Positions 12,483 to 26,300 of a stretch of 64,000 bases of DNA are shown here, one piece after another. The notes beneath the pieces were generated by a model. That model had not been told where the DNA came from and did not search any database. It saw only the letters and a program-made list of their open reading frames with translations. A program made the translations under genes and the position numbers. The DNA comes from Symbiodinium kawagutii (Eukaryota > Sar > Dinophyceae > Suessiales > Symbiodiniaceae), in NCBI GenBank assembly GCA_009767595.1, contig VSDK01000792.1, positions 464,086 to 528,085 of the forward strand, written 5' to 3'. Position 1 is the first letter of the stretch. Every line of letters begins with the position of its first letter.

Positions 12483-12696
12483 CCATGACCCGAGGTTACC
12501 ATGGTGCGCAATCCCACAACTCATCCAGCTGCCGATCCTCGATTTCCATCTTCGCCTCTACCACGAAGCCTCTGCTCCACCGCTTTCGGTGGAGAACAGG
12601 CAAAAACAGAGGGAAAAAAACACGCAACTTGATGCGGTAGATATGCACACATATTTTGTGGGCATGTTGAAATGGTGTGTGTATGTCTAGACATGT

Positions 12697-12719
12697 CTAT
12701 ATATATATATATATATATA
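12697..12719. repeat. (TA)n with palindromic flanks
   Basis: About ten TA units flanked by ACATGTCTA on the left and TAGAGACATGT on the right, so the whole segment forms a hairpin. Confidence 0.8.
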
Positions 12720-12956
12720 GAGACATGTATAAATATGTATTGCTTTGAATACCTAGCTACCTATACATGAAAATTGTTTTGGCTTGGGTTTGTGCCCATG
12801 GCAGTGGGCAAGGAAGGCGTGGTTCCCTCTTGACTTGCAACGCTGACCTCCACAGCCATAAGAGTACCTCCAAGCACCAAGACCATGCAGTTGAATGACT
12901 TTGAATCAGTGAACCTTCAGCCGTTTTGTTGAGACCAAAGCAAGAGCGACTAGATG

Positions 12957-13027
12957 GGATGGTATGGTATGGTATGGTACGGTACGGTATGGTATGGTAT
13001 GGTATGGTATGGTGTGGTGTGGTATGG
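12957..13027. repeat. (GGTAT)n pentanucleotide repeat
   Basis: About 14 units of GGTAT with a few GGTAC and GGTGT variants. Confidence 0.95.
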
Positions 13028-13219
13028 CATGATATGGTATGAAGGGTGGGGTAAACCTGAGCCACTATCTTCAGAACTTCATCACCAAACGTCAAGCTTC
13101 TTTCGGAGTACCAGGACCATGGCTGAAGCGAAAAAAAAAACATTTCTGCCCCAGCATGATTCATTCAGCAGTGCTGCTTGTTGTTGGTCCACCTTTTTGT
13201 GACCTCAAAACCATTCCTA

Positions 13220-13344
13220 GGTGGCTATGGGTCAGTTCACCCTGTATCCCTGGTTCCCCCACTGTTAACCATTGTTTTCCTTATTATTGTCGGTTACGAT
13301 CCCTCATGAAATTGGTTGATTAATAATGACCCATAGCCAGGTGG
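13220..13344. mobile_element. MITE-like element, family C
   Basis: Ends are inverted copies of GGTGGCTATGGGTCA (left, 13220 onward) and TGACCCATAGCCAGGTGG (right). Inside are CCCTGGTTCCCCCA and TTAACCATTGTTTTCC, also present in the element at 25063-25170. No coding capacity. Similar TGGGTCAA ends near 25330, 25570 and 31075 suggest more decayed copies. Confidence 0.6.
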
Positions 13345-15052
13345 CCAAGTCCCTACTCCCGGCCTGCTTCTTTCATCAAATTGGCCGCTGCCTGGAGCGA
13401 AGATGAAAGGACGGCACTGCAATTCATCGGCGAGGACTCTAAGCTTGTAACCCGATGGCTTCAACCACCATCAAGTTTGTTGTTTACAGGTTACAAGTTC
13501 GTAGTTACCACTTACTGTTGAAGCCATCATTATTGAATACAACAAATTTGAAGCTTGTTTTGTAAGCTATTCGGGGGCTTTCCATCATTAAGCATCATTC
13601 ATCATCTTTAAGCACCCTTTTGTGACCCGTATCAGCCATCGCAAACTGCCAATTCACCATTCATAGCCGTTCGATGGACCATCACATAAACATTAGTCAA
13701 CCACTAATGAAATCTATCACATAACCATCAGTGCACAATCTCATCACCATCATGAACCATTACACAAACATTGAATAATCATGAAACAGATATCAATTAA
13801 GCATTGATCAACCATCAATTGCCCCGTCTTCACCATGGGCTACCATTTCTACCACCCATAAGCAGTGGTTAATCATCAAATATCAATCACTGACTCATCA
13901 AATAATCATCAGCTAATCATCAAACAACCATCATTAACCACTAAACAACCGTACGTTACTGACCATTTGTACCACCCATGCTTATCTAGAAAAAAACAAC
14001 ATGGCTCCTACCACCCAGAACCATTGCAAAAACTGTTAAACGACAATTAAACAACCATTAAAGAACACATAAAACATCATTAGATAACCATAAATCATCA
14101 AATAACAACACATAACCACACATTTCCATGGTTTCCATGGAAAATAACCATTAACACCAATATTGGTGGAAACTGTGATGATAAACATCATTTCCACCAC
14201 ACATAACCATCAAAAACCCACGACTTCTCAGCCGCCCCGTGCCTCGCTGGCATCCTTGCGAGCGCACCTCGCATCTCCTGGTGGTGGCCACTGAGTTGCG
14301 CTTCGCAATGGCCAGGGAAAACCAGCAGCGAAGTGGTGAAATCGTTGGTTGAGAATGGCTAATTAATATCAATCAATTAATGGCCACTATAGCCATTCAA
14401 TCATTACTTACTACCAGCTACTGATCATCAATTTAGCTGGTAGCAATTACTGATTGATCATAGTTTAATTACAGTGGTCAATTCAACTATAAATAATCAG
14501 CTAACTATTGTGGTTAATTTAACCATTAGCTGGTAGTTCATGGTTGTACCATCATACTGGTAGCTATTAATTAACAATACTATTAACTACCGGGTATCAT
14601 AGTGGTAAAGCCGTTAGACAGTAGTCAATAGCACTTAACAATAGTTGACTATCATTACTTCCCTATTATGAATCATAGTGGGCCTTAATGGCACTTAAGA
14701 AGAGTTGATCAGGTAGTAAGAAATTGGCAAACACTATTGATCATTAATTAAGCTAAACACAAGTAAGTATCAGTATCCATTAATATCTACTAATATCTCT
14801 TCACATCTATGAATGTCTACTATTGCTTACTACTGTTCAGTACTATCAAATAACCACTATATAAATGATTTTGTATTTTCAAGCAAGAACGCTCCAAATA
14901 CTTACGGTTCATGAATATTTCTGGTTGATAAATATATACTTGTGCTTGATACATTTAGAGCTGATACATACTTATGGTGTGCTGTTTAATCCACCAAAGG
15001 CTGATAACGATACAATTTGGTTGCTAGTCAATGGTTCATTCTCCCCAGCAAC
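13345..15052. other. Low-complexity intron-like sequence with one weak exon
   Basis: 13600-14200 is CATCAT/AACCATTA-rich on the plus strand and 14350-14850 is dominated by TAGCTACTGATCA-like sequence. A GC-rich patch at 14225-14340 is open on the minus strand in two frames and could be an exon (an AAG acceptor followed by RNSVATTRRCE and a GTGCGC donor). Not certain. Confidence 0.4.
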
Positions 15053-18000
15053 AAGCTGTTGCCAGGGTCGTAGCACTGGTATGAGCGACGGCTGCGGTGA
15101 ATGGTTTTATTTCAAGGCCTCACCGGCCTCACCCGGCCTAAGGCCACCGGTTCACCAGATTTCTTCCTGGATGACAAGCTGTGGCTGTAACTTGAGCGCT
15201 TGATGGCTTCATCTGACTCGCAACTGGAACTTGTTCATGCTCCGGTTGCTGACACTGGTTGCAGGGACTCGGAGACACCCTCGGAGCCTCCAGGCTTCTC
15301 TGACACACGAGAGGCACGGACGGGTGCGTCGTGCGGTGCCAACTGCTAGGTTGACTGCGGTATCCCCACCGTTATCGTCTTCAATTTGATCATTATTGAT
15401 AGGTAATGGTTCATAATCAACTGTTAGAAACCAAGTCAAGTGTTCAGAAACATTGATTCATGACAACCAGCATCATCCAGCTTAGATCACCCACTGATTT
15501 AACTGGTTGGTCTTTTATTTTCTATCTAGTACATTATGATTATCTAGCAATGACAAGGATTAAGTTATATCAAACAGTACTACCCAGCATTGACTCTCAG
15601 CTTGCATCAACGAGTGTAAACCAATTGCTTAGTTTTACCAACTTCACAGGCTCATCAAGCACCAGCATTACGCAATAGCTGAGTTGTCAATCAACTTAAC
15701 TGGTCATGATGGAACCAAACCCGCTAAACCTTTGGTTGTTCCTAACCCAGACACCAGATGACCAACAAAACCATGGCCCGCTTTCTTGAGATGCTCTCCT
15801 GGGGCTGGAAAGTCCACGTCCTGTCGCAGCACGCCCGCAGCAGGGTGGCATGATCTGGTAAAACCAACCCGTCTTCAGGCGAGCACGCGCGAGTTGAGTA
15901 GTTCAACAATCTCGTGCTCAAGGGGGGAATGGTTATTTGCGACATGATTGATGGGATACTCCTCTGATGCTTCATGATCCAATGGACTTTGCTGGTTATA
16001 TTTAGGGTGAAGAATGAAGAAACAACCAACAATACACCTCAGGCATCATCACTTGTGATTGGTTCAGAAGCCACAAGAACTGATGAATTAAACATCAAAC
16101 CCTTATACCAATTGTTAAACCCATATCCCTTCGAACAGTTGGTTGTTGCTCATGGCTGTTGCCATCAACCAGGGGCCCCATGAGGTGCTCAGGTCGAGGC
16201 ATCCACGGCCGAGGAACGATGAGTATGATGGGAGAGACTCGATTATTTACATCTAAACATCATTAGAGATTAGTATGACGGGATGAGTATGATGAGTATG
16301 GATGGACTATGGATATCTACGGATGTGTTGGATGCTAACCTAAACACGGATCCTGTCCGTGCGTTCATGGTGATCTGATTTGTTGCAGCTAGTAAAACGG
16401 CTAGATGAAGAACAGTTCACCAATTTTGGATAGCATGATATCTGGATAGCTTCTAGTTCGATAGCTATCATGACTGGCTCTGCATGAAATGAAGTGATCA
16501 GTGTAGAACTTGGACAGAGGAGCTGGATATCCTGGGATAAGCTGTAAGCGGTGATTTGTCAATAGTTTGCCGAAGTGCTATGGATAGCGATGGTGCCAAT
16601 TAGTTGGATTGCGGGGGACTGGAATAAACCCAGCATCAAGGTAGGTGAATGACAACTTCAAAGAACAACATCACAGTAATCATCAGTTGATACTGGTTGA
16701 GACGAGGGACAATGACCGACAACAAACACAACAACCACAACAACCACAACAACCACACCACCACACCACCACACCACCACACACCCACCACCACCACCAG
16801 CACCACCAGCACCATCTGCAAGGTAGTCAGCTCCTGGCTATCAGCTGCATCGATGTCACCCTGGAGAAACCTCCGTCGGATTCGTGGCTGAGAGGTTTCA
16901 ATGGGCAACAGCAAGGGAATTCACGGAACGGCAAGTTGCTGCGTTGGGTGATTGGTGAGAGTTACTGATTCTACTTCATTATGCTTTTCAATTAGACTTG
17001 AATGATAGTCACTAACAATTGAGACTCATTCTGTGCAAAACCGCGCTGAAAGATTTAGTCACTATACTTCATTGCACTGATTGAGACTAGCTCTGTGCAC
17101 AAGTAGATGTTCAAAAGCTTTCGTTGCGATTTCTGTCACTCAAAGGGCAAATCTCTGAAGCCATGAGCAGCCCGTTTCTATCTCCGAGTGATTCTTCGGT
17201 TCCAAGCCACACCAAACCAACACACGATCCAACAAATACCAACAGCAACGGTTTGGTTCAAGCAATGGTAGGTCTGGTTGAACCCCCCTGTTTCACACCT
17301 TAAAGCATACTTTATCTCCACAAAACGTTTGTTTCAACCTCTGAGACTAACTAGCGGGGTCATCCTTACTAGCAATGGTGGGTCCAGGTTGGTACTCGTT
17401 GTCTCAAGCTGCGGCCTGGGCAGCTGCAAGTGCCAACCCGGATTGAAGAATTCGGGGCGCGTGCCTCGGCGGACCAGGGACACACAACAAGGAACAAACA
17501 ATGACGAGTGATGGTAGTATATAAATGGTATGTGGTAGTATATTAATGAACAATGACGAATGATGGTAAAAGTAAATGAAATATGGGTATGCAGGTTCTT
17601 AAAATCAGGATCACTCGTATATGGTGGTTTCTTGAAATTGGTATCCCGAAAATTGATTGGTTGAACTATCAAATCACTGATGTTTCATGGTGATTTTCCT
17701 TTGCCATGTTAGATCAGTGAAGCGCAAGCATTCTTCCAACCACACATGTTTCTAAACCGCGTTCTTCCATCCACAGTGAACCACTGTCAACCACTCATGG
17801 ACCATCACTAACCAACCTGCTTAACCACCAATCCACCATGCTTAATCAGCTGCATCACGGGAACCTGGCCGGCCCTGGCTTCATCCCCGCTGCAACGGGG
17901 GCTCCCCACGTTGAAAGCCAATCCCCAGGACATCTTCGTCCACGGTCAGCAGCTCCTGGCGATGAGACATGCAAAAACGAGAAATGCGAGGGGTACCAAG

Positions 18001-18052
<52 letters not shown>

Positions 18053-19533
18053 CATTGACGTTGACCATCATAAGTTAGAAAAATATTCGTCATTCATGAT
18101 CCGCGGCTGCTAGAATCGGTCAAAGTCTACTCATGCTACCCCTGACTCAGGTGGTGGGGAACCTTCATCATTTGTGATAACAATTGCCATCGGTTTATGA
18201 CCATGGTGGTCATCATTGACTATGGCATTGGTTTATTCATGATAATAAACATTTACGAAACAATATTAAAGAATGATGAACTAACATCCATGGTAAATTA
18301 ACATCAACAATCAAGGATTGATAATGATGATTCATCCGTGGTTAGTTGATGAACCAAAAACATTGTCTATTCATGGCTGAATTATCCTCTGGTAGTCCCT
18401 TGTCTTGCAATGTAAAATCGCGATGTGTTGGCAATGAAAGCCTAGGGAAAATCAGCTATTCATGGTTGTCATTGGTGATTGATATACAGTACAACTTGCA
18501 AGGATAAAAGAAAATGTTCAACATCAGTTGATGCAAACCTATTCATCCAAGCACATAGATATATCCCATGAAGAAAGACTGAGGAAACGTTGCCTTTACC
18601 AATGAATATGCTGACGTGGTTTGATGGACCAACCATGGAGCAGCCATGACCCAACCAAGGACCAAACCATCTTGCAAATCGCAATTGTGGTGCACCCTTC
18701 TCATCAACCATGACTATTGCCATTCAAGCATGGTCAACCATGACTTCAGCTGTGCTTAAGCACTTGACATGACTTTGCTAACAATGAACCAACATCCACC
18801 GGCCGATCAACCACTGAAACAACGCACGGCTGCGGCTAGTTCCCTGCGCTGTCCGTCTCATTCTCACCCTGGGGGCGCGCTTTGATGAGCTTGGACTCGA
18901 GCCCTGAGATGAAGGAAGGAGCGCTCCCACGGCAAGCAGTGAATGTCACCGTACGGATGGGTCATTCGAGCCATTCAAAGGTGGTACAAAGTGGAATGAT
19001 CATCCAAGTAGCTGAAGAACTCAGCCATTTATGCGGGTGGAATGATCATCGAGGTAGCTCGATCAAGTAAGAAACTGAGGAACTAAACAACAAAAAACCA
19101 AGCAACTGTTATCATCAAGTTACTTAGTTGACTAGCTATGTAATCAGTGACAAACTACTAACCTACCACCTAACTAGCAAACTAGTGAACTAGCTAGACA
19201 GCCAACACCAGCAACAATTCAATTATGATTGGCATCATCAGCAATGCTTGATGGCTGTTGGTGCTTAACCTACAAAGAACACATTCCACTTGATCATCAT
19301 CAACCATTGAATTACCCTAAACTAACCTGGCAATGGATTTTCACCATATTTTTAGGTGAAACCCTGGGAAACCACCAATAAATGATGGATTTTCAATTGC
19401 CAGGTTGGTTGAGGGTAATCATCATTAACCAATGTGAACCACCACCATCCCGGTAGATCCCAAACACGTCGAGATGCCACCGCATGGTGGCATCAAAGTC
19501 GCACACGGAAATTGATGGGCTGAGCTCGGTCGT
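15053..19533 (-). CDS. Downstream exon chain, possible C-terminal part of the phosphatase gene
   Basis: Minus-strand exons with good acceptors and donors: 19446-19533 (contains VCDFDATMRWHLDVFGIYRD), 18868-18903 (LESKLIKARPQ), 17865-17955, 17438-17464, 16860-16887 (HESDGGFSR), 15755-15854 (contains LRQDVDFPAPGEHLKKAGHG), 15256-15345 (contains HDAPVRASRVSEKPGGSEG) and 15053-15091 (PSLIPVLRPWQQ). Phases agree from 20357-20443 through 16860-16887, and again from 15755 to 15053; the joint between 16860 and 15854 needs another exon. 17865-17955 also has an open alternative frame. 19446-19533 and 15256-15345 are the most secure. No domain recognised; the strand and phase suggest continuation of the phosphatase gene, but a stop and new gene could fall between. 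Confidence 0.5.
16722..16812. repeat. CAACCA / CACCAC low-complexity repeat
   Basis: Units of ACAACC grading into CACCACA and CACCAG. Pure simple sequence. Confidence 0.9.
18001..18052. repeat. (GAT)n microsatellite
   Basis: About 17 perfect units, immediately on the acceptor side of exon 17865-17955. Confidence 0.95.
19324..19410. mobile_element. MITE-like foldback
   Basis: Left end AACCTGGCAATGGATTTTC and right end GGATTTTCAATTGCCAGGTT are inverted copies; the centre has no coding capacity. Lies in the intron between exons 19446 and 18903. A lone half of the same end (CCATTGCCAGGTTGACGTAG) occurs near 26315. Confidence 0.65.
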
Positions 19534-20356
19534 CTGTTGCTACACAAGCTCGACCCTCTGCAGAAAGGCTGCTGGTCAAAGTGGTGAAACATCCAGTGAT
19601 GACATTTTTAGACTCTGCGAGCTGTCAGGGGATAGAATCCGCTGGATTGCCAGGGGTCAACACACAAAAAAGAATGTAAACCAAGCACAGCGGTTGGTGA
19701 ACCGAATCTTCTCCAGCATGATTTACCATATCACCATTCTCAGTCCACTGCGGTGGTGTATCAGTACTCGTATCCATCAGTGATCAACCACTCATCACCA
19801 ACACTAATCACCCATTATTATCTTGACCAGCACCATCAACAAGGAACCAGAAAGTATGCACCATAAAGGATTGATCATGATTAACCATTATTAACCATTG
19901 ATTAAATATCATAGAGCCATGTTCACGAATACAATCAATAAACACTGATATTTATCATCACACGAATCAGCCAACTACTGTTTATCATCAATTAACCATC
20001 GCTAACCACTGACTAACCCCCATTGACCATTGTTCAATCATATCAACCATATCGTTAAACATGGGCTGACTATTGTTTACCATCCATCAATGAACCCTAG
20101 CATCTATCACCAAACATATGGTGGCGTCTTGAAATGGAAGTACCCCCCAACGAATGATCTATCACTAAAAATGATGAATAAACTGCATCATGACTCTGGG
20201 TACCCCTGTCACTTGAGGAACTGGTTGAACCATTGACCACTGGTTAGCCCATGATAACCACTGGTACCACACATGATGAACCATCCACTGGTTCAACCAT
20301 TCCCCATCAACCGGGGCCTGGTCGAGGCTTACGCGGCATGGCTACGCCATAGCGAC

Positions 20357-23300
20357 CGCCCCGAAATGCCGACACGGCCCAGGGAGACACAGCTGGTGCC
20401 ACTGGCTATGCCAAGCGAAGACTTGAGCACAGTTGGTCGATTGCTGAGTGGTCACTGACTCATGGGTTTTGATGGGTTTTGATGGGTTTTGATGGGTTTT
20501 AATGGGTTTTAACGGGTTGATTATCAAGAATGGTTAATTGATTCGTGGTTGATAGAATGGTTCGTGAACAGTTCAAGAATAGTTATTGATATGGTTGGTG
20601 GTTCATTGATCGTTGACTCACCGTTTGATATTTCGTCATTGGCCAACAATGGCCAATCATCATTCCAAGGAATGAATGGTTAGTGATGAAGATTCAGGAT
20701 TTCTTTGAGTCATGAAGCATGGTCCAATGGTTTGTGTTTCAAGGTTGCACCAAGCCTTTGGAGTTCAGCCCCGAGGATTGGTTTGCCAATTCTGTCTTCG
20801 CTCATGGATCATCTAAACGCTAACGCTGAGCAGGAAAGTGCAGGGCGCGGCGTTGCCGTGCTGATGTTCTTGGGGATGTCTAGACCCGGCCAAAGATGGG
20901 CCACTTGTGCTTGTAATGGTCATAAACTCACAGTGTCACCAGTGGCTAATTCCACATGCCACTAATCGGGTAAGCCCTGCTGAAGCATCAAATAGTAGAT
21001 TTCGTGATGCCTGTCGTTGGCTTTTGTTGCTTGTCATTCCCTGCAACCATAACCAGTATTGACCATCCGCGTCTGAGCATTCACCGGCTGATGCACCGGC
21101 ACCCCTATTGTTGTAGCCAGCTCATTGACCCGAATAAGCGACTGGGAGATAAAGCACCAAGGCATCAAACATGTTTGGAACAGAACTTCTCGGACCTCTT
21201 CAGGGATGGCCTACCTGCAATGATGGTGACCGAAAGCCTCCTAGTTCAGCTGGTGATACGCATCTGGTCCGGACAGCAATAGATAGCATGCCAGTGCACA
21301 TTGGTCCGGGTTTGATTCAATCTCAGGAAATCAGCTGTTTTGCTACTTTAGAGGTCTCTGCGTTTAAGAACAACCGGCCACTGATTTCCCCATTTGGCCC
21401 ATAGGATCTGGTGATTGCGGCCTCCATCACATACCAAATGCTTCAAACATGTAATCCCTTGCACGTGGATATCACCTCCGTTTTGACAGGATAAACCATC
21501 GTGAATGATGGGTCTTTTCCGGCAATCATAATCATGGTGGTTGATGTTCCATCACCATTTCTGTGCAGAGTGGTACCCAGCCTGGTTGGTCTATAAGCCA
21601 CCCAAGCATAGTTATATCATCTATAACTAGTAGTCACCCACAAGTGAACGAACCTAAATAGATGATATAACAATGCTGGGGTGGCTTATAGATGATATAT
21701 CTTCTAGCCATTTATTGGGGGTGCCACTAGATCAGAAGGGACGAGAAGCATCAACCATCACTCCCGCACCATGGACTCAGCTCCCCCACCATTCTGAGGT
21801 ACACGATGAGAGCGCCTGAGAGGCGCAGGAGCGACCTGTGCTCCACGCTTGATGATTCATGGCGGACAACAGCCTATCAAGATGGCTAAATAGCCCAGTG
21901 GTCAAGAATCATCAAGTATATCAGTGAGCTGTACCATGATCTGTACCTATTGCTGATGTTCCAAGCGCAGAGTCAACCCATCCTTCCCCTAACCCTTCCC
22001 TGCCATGGATCTCGTGGGTGCCCCCTGGGCTTTGGCACAAGCACAGCGACAGGTTGGCATCATCCAGGAAGCGCTCCGTGATGTCCTCGCCGAACCTCAG
22101 GAGCCCTGGTGTTTTTTGAGGCTTATCCCAGCGAAACTGGGTGAAAAGCTGTGTCATCACGGTAAATCCAAGCTGTCTTGGCTTGTCGATGATGACAAAT
22201 CAACCATATCATATGGGTGTTTCTCAAAATGGGACTACCCCCAAATCATCCTTGACTACTTTACGAACCATTTACAGCAATAAACCAACCAATTTTATTC
22301 TAAGAAACCTCCATCTGCCTCAAGATCGAAGCATTGATGGGTGGACGGATCCTTCGCGCTCCCCAGCCTTCCCAGTTCCTGGGCTACCCGGGCATCACCG
22401 CTACTCTGCCACGCTCGGACCTTGGGTCAACCCCTGGGTCAACCGAGACCCAGGACCCAAGGGGACCCAAGGGACCACTGGCAGCTCCACGCCCAGGAGC
22501 TTGCAATCCATTTCTTGGGTCGCCTTCATTGAGTTCTTCGCGGATGGTGCGAATACACGATCCTATCAGGCAAACAAACGCACCTATACCGCCGATACCT
22601 CTGCTGGTAGATCCATATTTGAAAAAACACCACTGGTTTTGCCAGAAATCGCTGGTGCAGAACCATCAAAGACTGGGTGTTTCTGAACAAATTTGTTTGA
22701 TACATATGTGTAGGTGAAATACTCATTACCTGCATCAACCATCGACCATCCACTCACTATTGATAACTTGGTTGATACTCGGATGCGCATCCCCACTTAG
22801 CAAGTGGTGACTAATCATGCTTATAGGCCTTGTAACCTACCTGATGGGAGAAATTGCCATGGTTCTATCCCACTTCTATTCCCGCCACATAGCAGTTAGC
22901 ACCATGAGTCCCCAAATCCTGAGCTCCCCTGGCCGTTTGGAGCCTAAGCCATGGTGGGGATCGGCCTGACGCGAGACATCCAGCAACAGAGTTGGCTGGG
23001 AACAGCCTGCATCAACGGTCAAGTATGGTCGGTAGTGATTCATAGGGGGTTGGTTGATTATAGTTAGTATTGATTTTGTTATGGTTAGCAATGATGTTGT
23101 TTCTTGATTAATTGTTGTTCCGTGGTTTGCAACGGCCAGTAGTTGTTGTTCAATGGTTAAAAATGGGCTAGGTCTGACCACTTCGTGATTGATTAGACAA
23201 ACTCAAGGAAATAGCGACCAACAGGTTGACAATCGTCCAATCAGCTGGTCTATCATGATATAACGATCACTATTGATGTTTAATGATGATACCTAATGGT

Positions 23301-26300
23301 TTAAGATGCAGCATCGTAATACTCAAATGATCATTAGAAGCAACAGTTGCACAGTTACAAATACTGCGCGAATACCCAACAGCTGCATCGCAATGCCATG
23401 GTCCTCTCAGCTCCACCCCCAGACTTCTCTGGATGTGAAACTCCAACCCGCAAATGGATTTGTATTCCCTGTACCTTCTGGTCGGAGAATCATCGCTCAT
23501 CATTGTGAAGCACTTTTACCATGATCGGTCATTTTTCAAATGTTGTTTATTTGGCATGGTAACCAGCATTTCTTAACAATGATCAACCACTATCAACCAG
23601 TAAATCTGAAACTAATACCATCAACTTAGATCTCCACGACTCTTGGCTCGCCCCCCTTGTGGACGGTAGCCTGTTGACTGCCACCTGCGACTCATCAAGT
23701 GACCTTCGGCTGATCAGTGACCACAGCTGGGATCCCAGGCCCAGAGCGCGTCGAACAAGATCTCCTCCTCCTCTGTCCAGGCTTGACCTGCAAGGTGCGA
23801 GCGCTTTCGGAGCACCAGTGGGTGTCTTTGGGTGAAATTCTGTAGAGACATATGTTGTCATGTGTGCAATTATACATGTACATATATGTATCTATCTTCA
23901 TTGATTTATTCATCTCCCACACATCTACTTATTCATTTATGTGTATGTTCGTTGATTTATTTACTTGTTTATCCGTTTATCTACTTATTCATCTATCTAT
24001 TTACTGATTTACCTAGGAATTATTTATCTATCATTTACTTTTATATTCATATACTCCTGTATGTATTCACTCATGTTCATTTTCAATGTTATATACACCT
24101 ACTTTATATCTACAGTACGTGACTAGAGATGAATATCCTGCCGTGAACTGTTCTGGTCATTTTTTCTTGGGATGTTATTGAAAGGAAGTCAATATGCGAA
24201 AGGTGCAACAAAAGAAACTATCACGGCTTGAAACGACAACCAGCAGCAACTTCTAAACGATCAAAAAACTGGCAACCCAAGAGCTCAACCCGCAACCTGT
24301 ATGGCAACCCCCAATCAAAAGCGTGGCTACCAGTGGCTGACACTGCTTCTGCAGTGACCCCATCAACCTTCCAAGCTGGTGCACCCAAGGTTTGCTGAGA
24401 GGGGGTACAGCACTGAGATCCGCCGTCAAGTTCCAGCATTTCTAAGTACACTCCGGTAAACTAACGTAGCAGTGGAAAACCCACCAATTATCAATGGTTT
24501 CCCAGGGTTTCTCTATAGAATCTGGTGATTTTCCATTGCTATGTTAGTTTACCAGAGGGTACAACCTGGAGGTTCCCAAACACAAATTACTTCCCCTCAA
24601 ATAACAACACCGAAAACCAATTAGAAACCTGCTCATGAATACACGAAAAAAGTCACGTATTGCTGTTTCCCTACTCAAATTTGCGCCACTCACGTCAAGA
24701 TGTTTGAGGCATCCCATCACCAACCAAGGGGTGGTTGGTACCACCCCCGGGTCACCAGGACGCAGCCTTGTTCCAACTCTTCCTTCTTCAAAGGGTTGGG
24801 ATAGTTCCGCTGCCAGTGCACCTCCCGCCGCAGCACACCATCGTTTGGAAAAGTTTTTGGAGATCGAAAACTGAACTGCTGAAGATCCAAACGAAGACAA
24901 CTACGATACACACTTCCTGGAATTTCAAGATTCGGAACTCAAAACAAAGCCTTGAAAAACAGCTGTAGATTCTAGAAAAACAACTCTCGCCAACAGTTAC
25001 ATTCTAGAAAACAACTCTCACACTCCAGTGGTTTCAAGCAACTATTATAAAACCACTTTTAAAATGGCTGTGGGTCAAGACCGTGTACCCCTGGTTCTCC
25101 CATCATTAGCCATTGTTTTCCCACCATGATTGTTGGCCATTAGCCACGGTCAATATTGACCCATAGCCATATATAGCTGGTATATCCCCTACTATTGTTA
25201 CTTATTATCCCCCATTAATTCACCATTAACCAGTTATAATCATATAGTTGGTATATATCCCCTATGGCCCTATACTTGTTAGTTTTCATCCCCTATTCTT
25301 AACCATTAACCATTGGTTGGTCAATATCGACCCATAGTCAATATCAACCCTACTATTGTTGCTTATGATCCCCTATGAATTCACCATTAACCCCTATAAA
25401 ACTGTAAAATGGCTATAAAACCACTCTAATCACCACTGGACTGGCTTACGTTCAACCCACTGGAGATCCCTCCCAGCAGGGCGCCGCACCTTGGGCAACT
25501 GCCGCAGCATCTCGAGGTTCACGGTGGGGTTCCGGAAGAGCCCCCCGTGCCTCGAGCGGATCAGGGGCCATGGGTCAGATCCAGTCAGAACCAAGGGGTA
25601 CAGCTATGGCTATAGAGGGGATGATCTTAGGTAGCTGTGTTATTAATCATGATAGCTACAACTAGAACCATTAGCTATATTATCAATATAGCTGATTATA
25701 GTCCAGTTGTATGATTCAATTACTAAGAAATATCAGAACCAATGGGATCAGTACTATGAACAAATCATCGAGTATCATCCAGTGATCATGACCAAGGGGA
25801 TCAAAAATGATAGGGGTGACTATGATCAATCCCATCAATCCCACGGCATATGATAGGGTAATGATTTGACAGCTTTGGTTTGATGATCACAGTGAGCATG
25901 AATTATCGTTGATAATAATCAATCCAGCTACCATAACCGATAGCCTTATATGCTTTTACAAGTAATTGCGTCATGTATAGTGAACTATAATCCAGCTTTA
26001 TTAGATCATAGCATTCAATTCCTACTTGATCATAAAACCATCTACAAATGGTGCATTGTTGTCATCTGTTTGGTGGTGATATATCATGATGATATAATGA
26101 CAACAAATTAATGAGATTAGAATATCAAAATATTCAAATAGGTAACACTCATGGTGGTATGATAATCATGATTAACCAACCAATACCATTCATTATGATC
26201 CAGATGTCATTACTAATTGGTAATGACTCATGACTATCATTTCTCATTGTTGACAAGATTCAAATCAAATATGTTGATCTTGTTGGAAACCATGTATATA

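Noticed and set aside
15755..15854. Plus-strand exon reading MARFLEMLSWGWKVHVLSQH
   Set aside because: Looks natural and has a possible donor, but the minus-strand reading has a better acceptor tract and fits the strand and phase of its neighbours.
20301..20450. Plus-strand exon reading LVEAYAAWLRHSDRPEMPTR
   Set aside because: No acceptor on the plus strand, whereas the minus-strand reading has both splice sites and matching phase on both sides.
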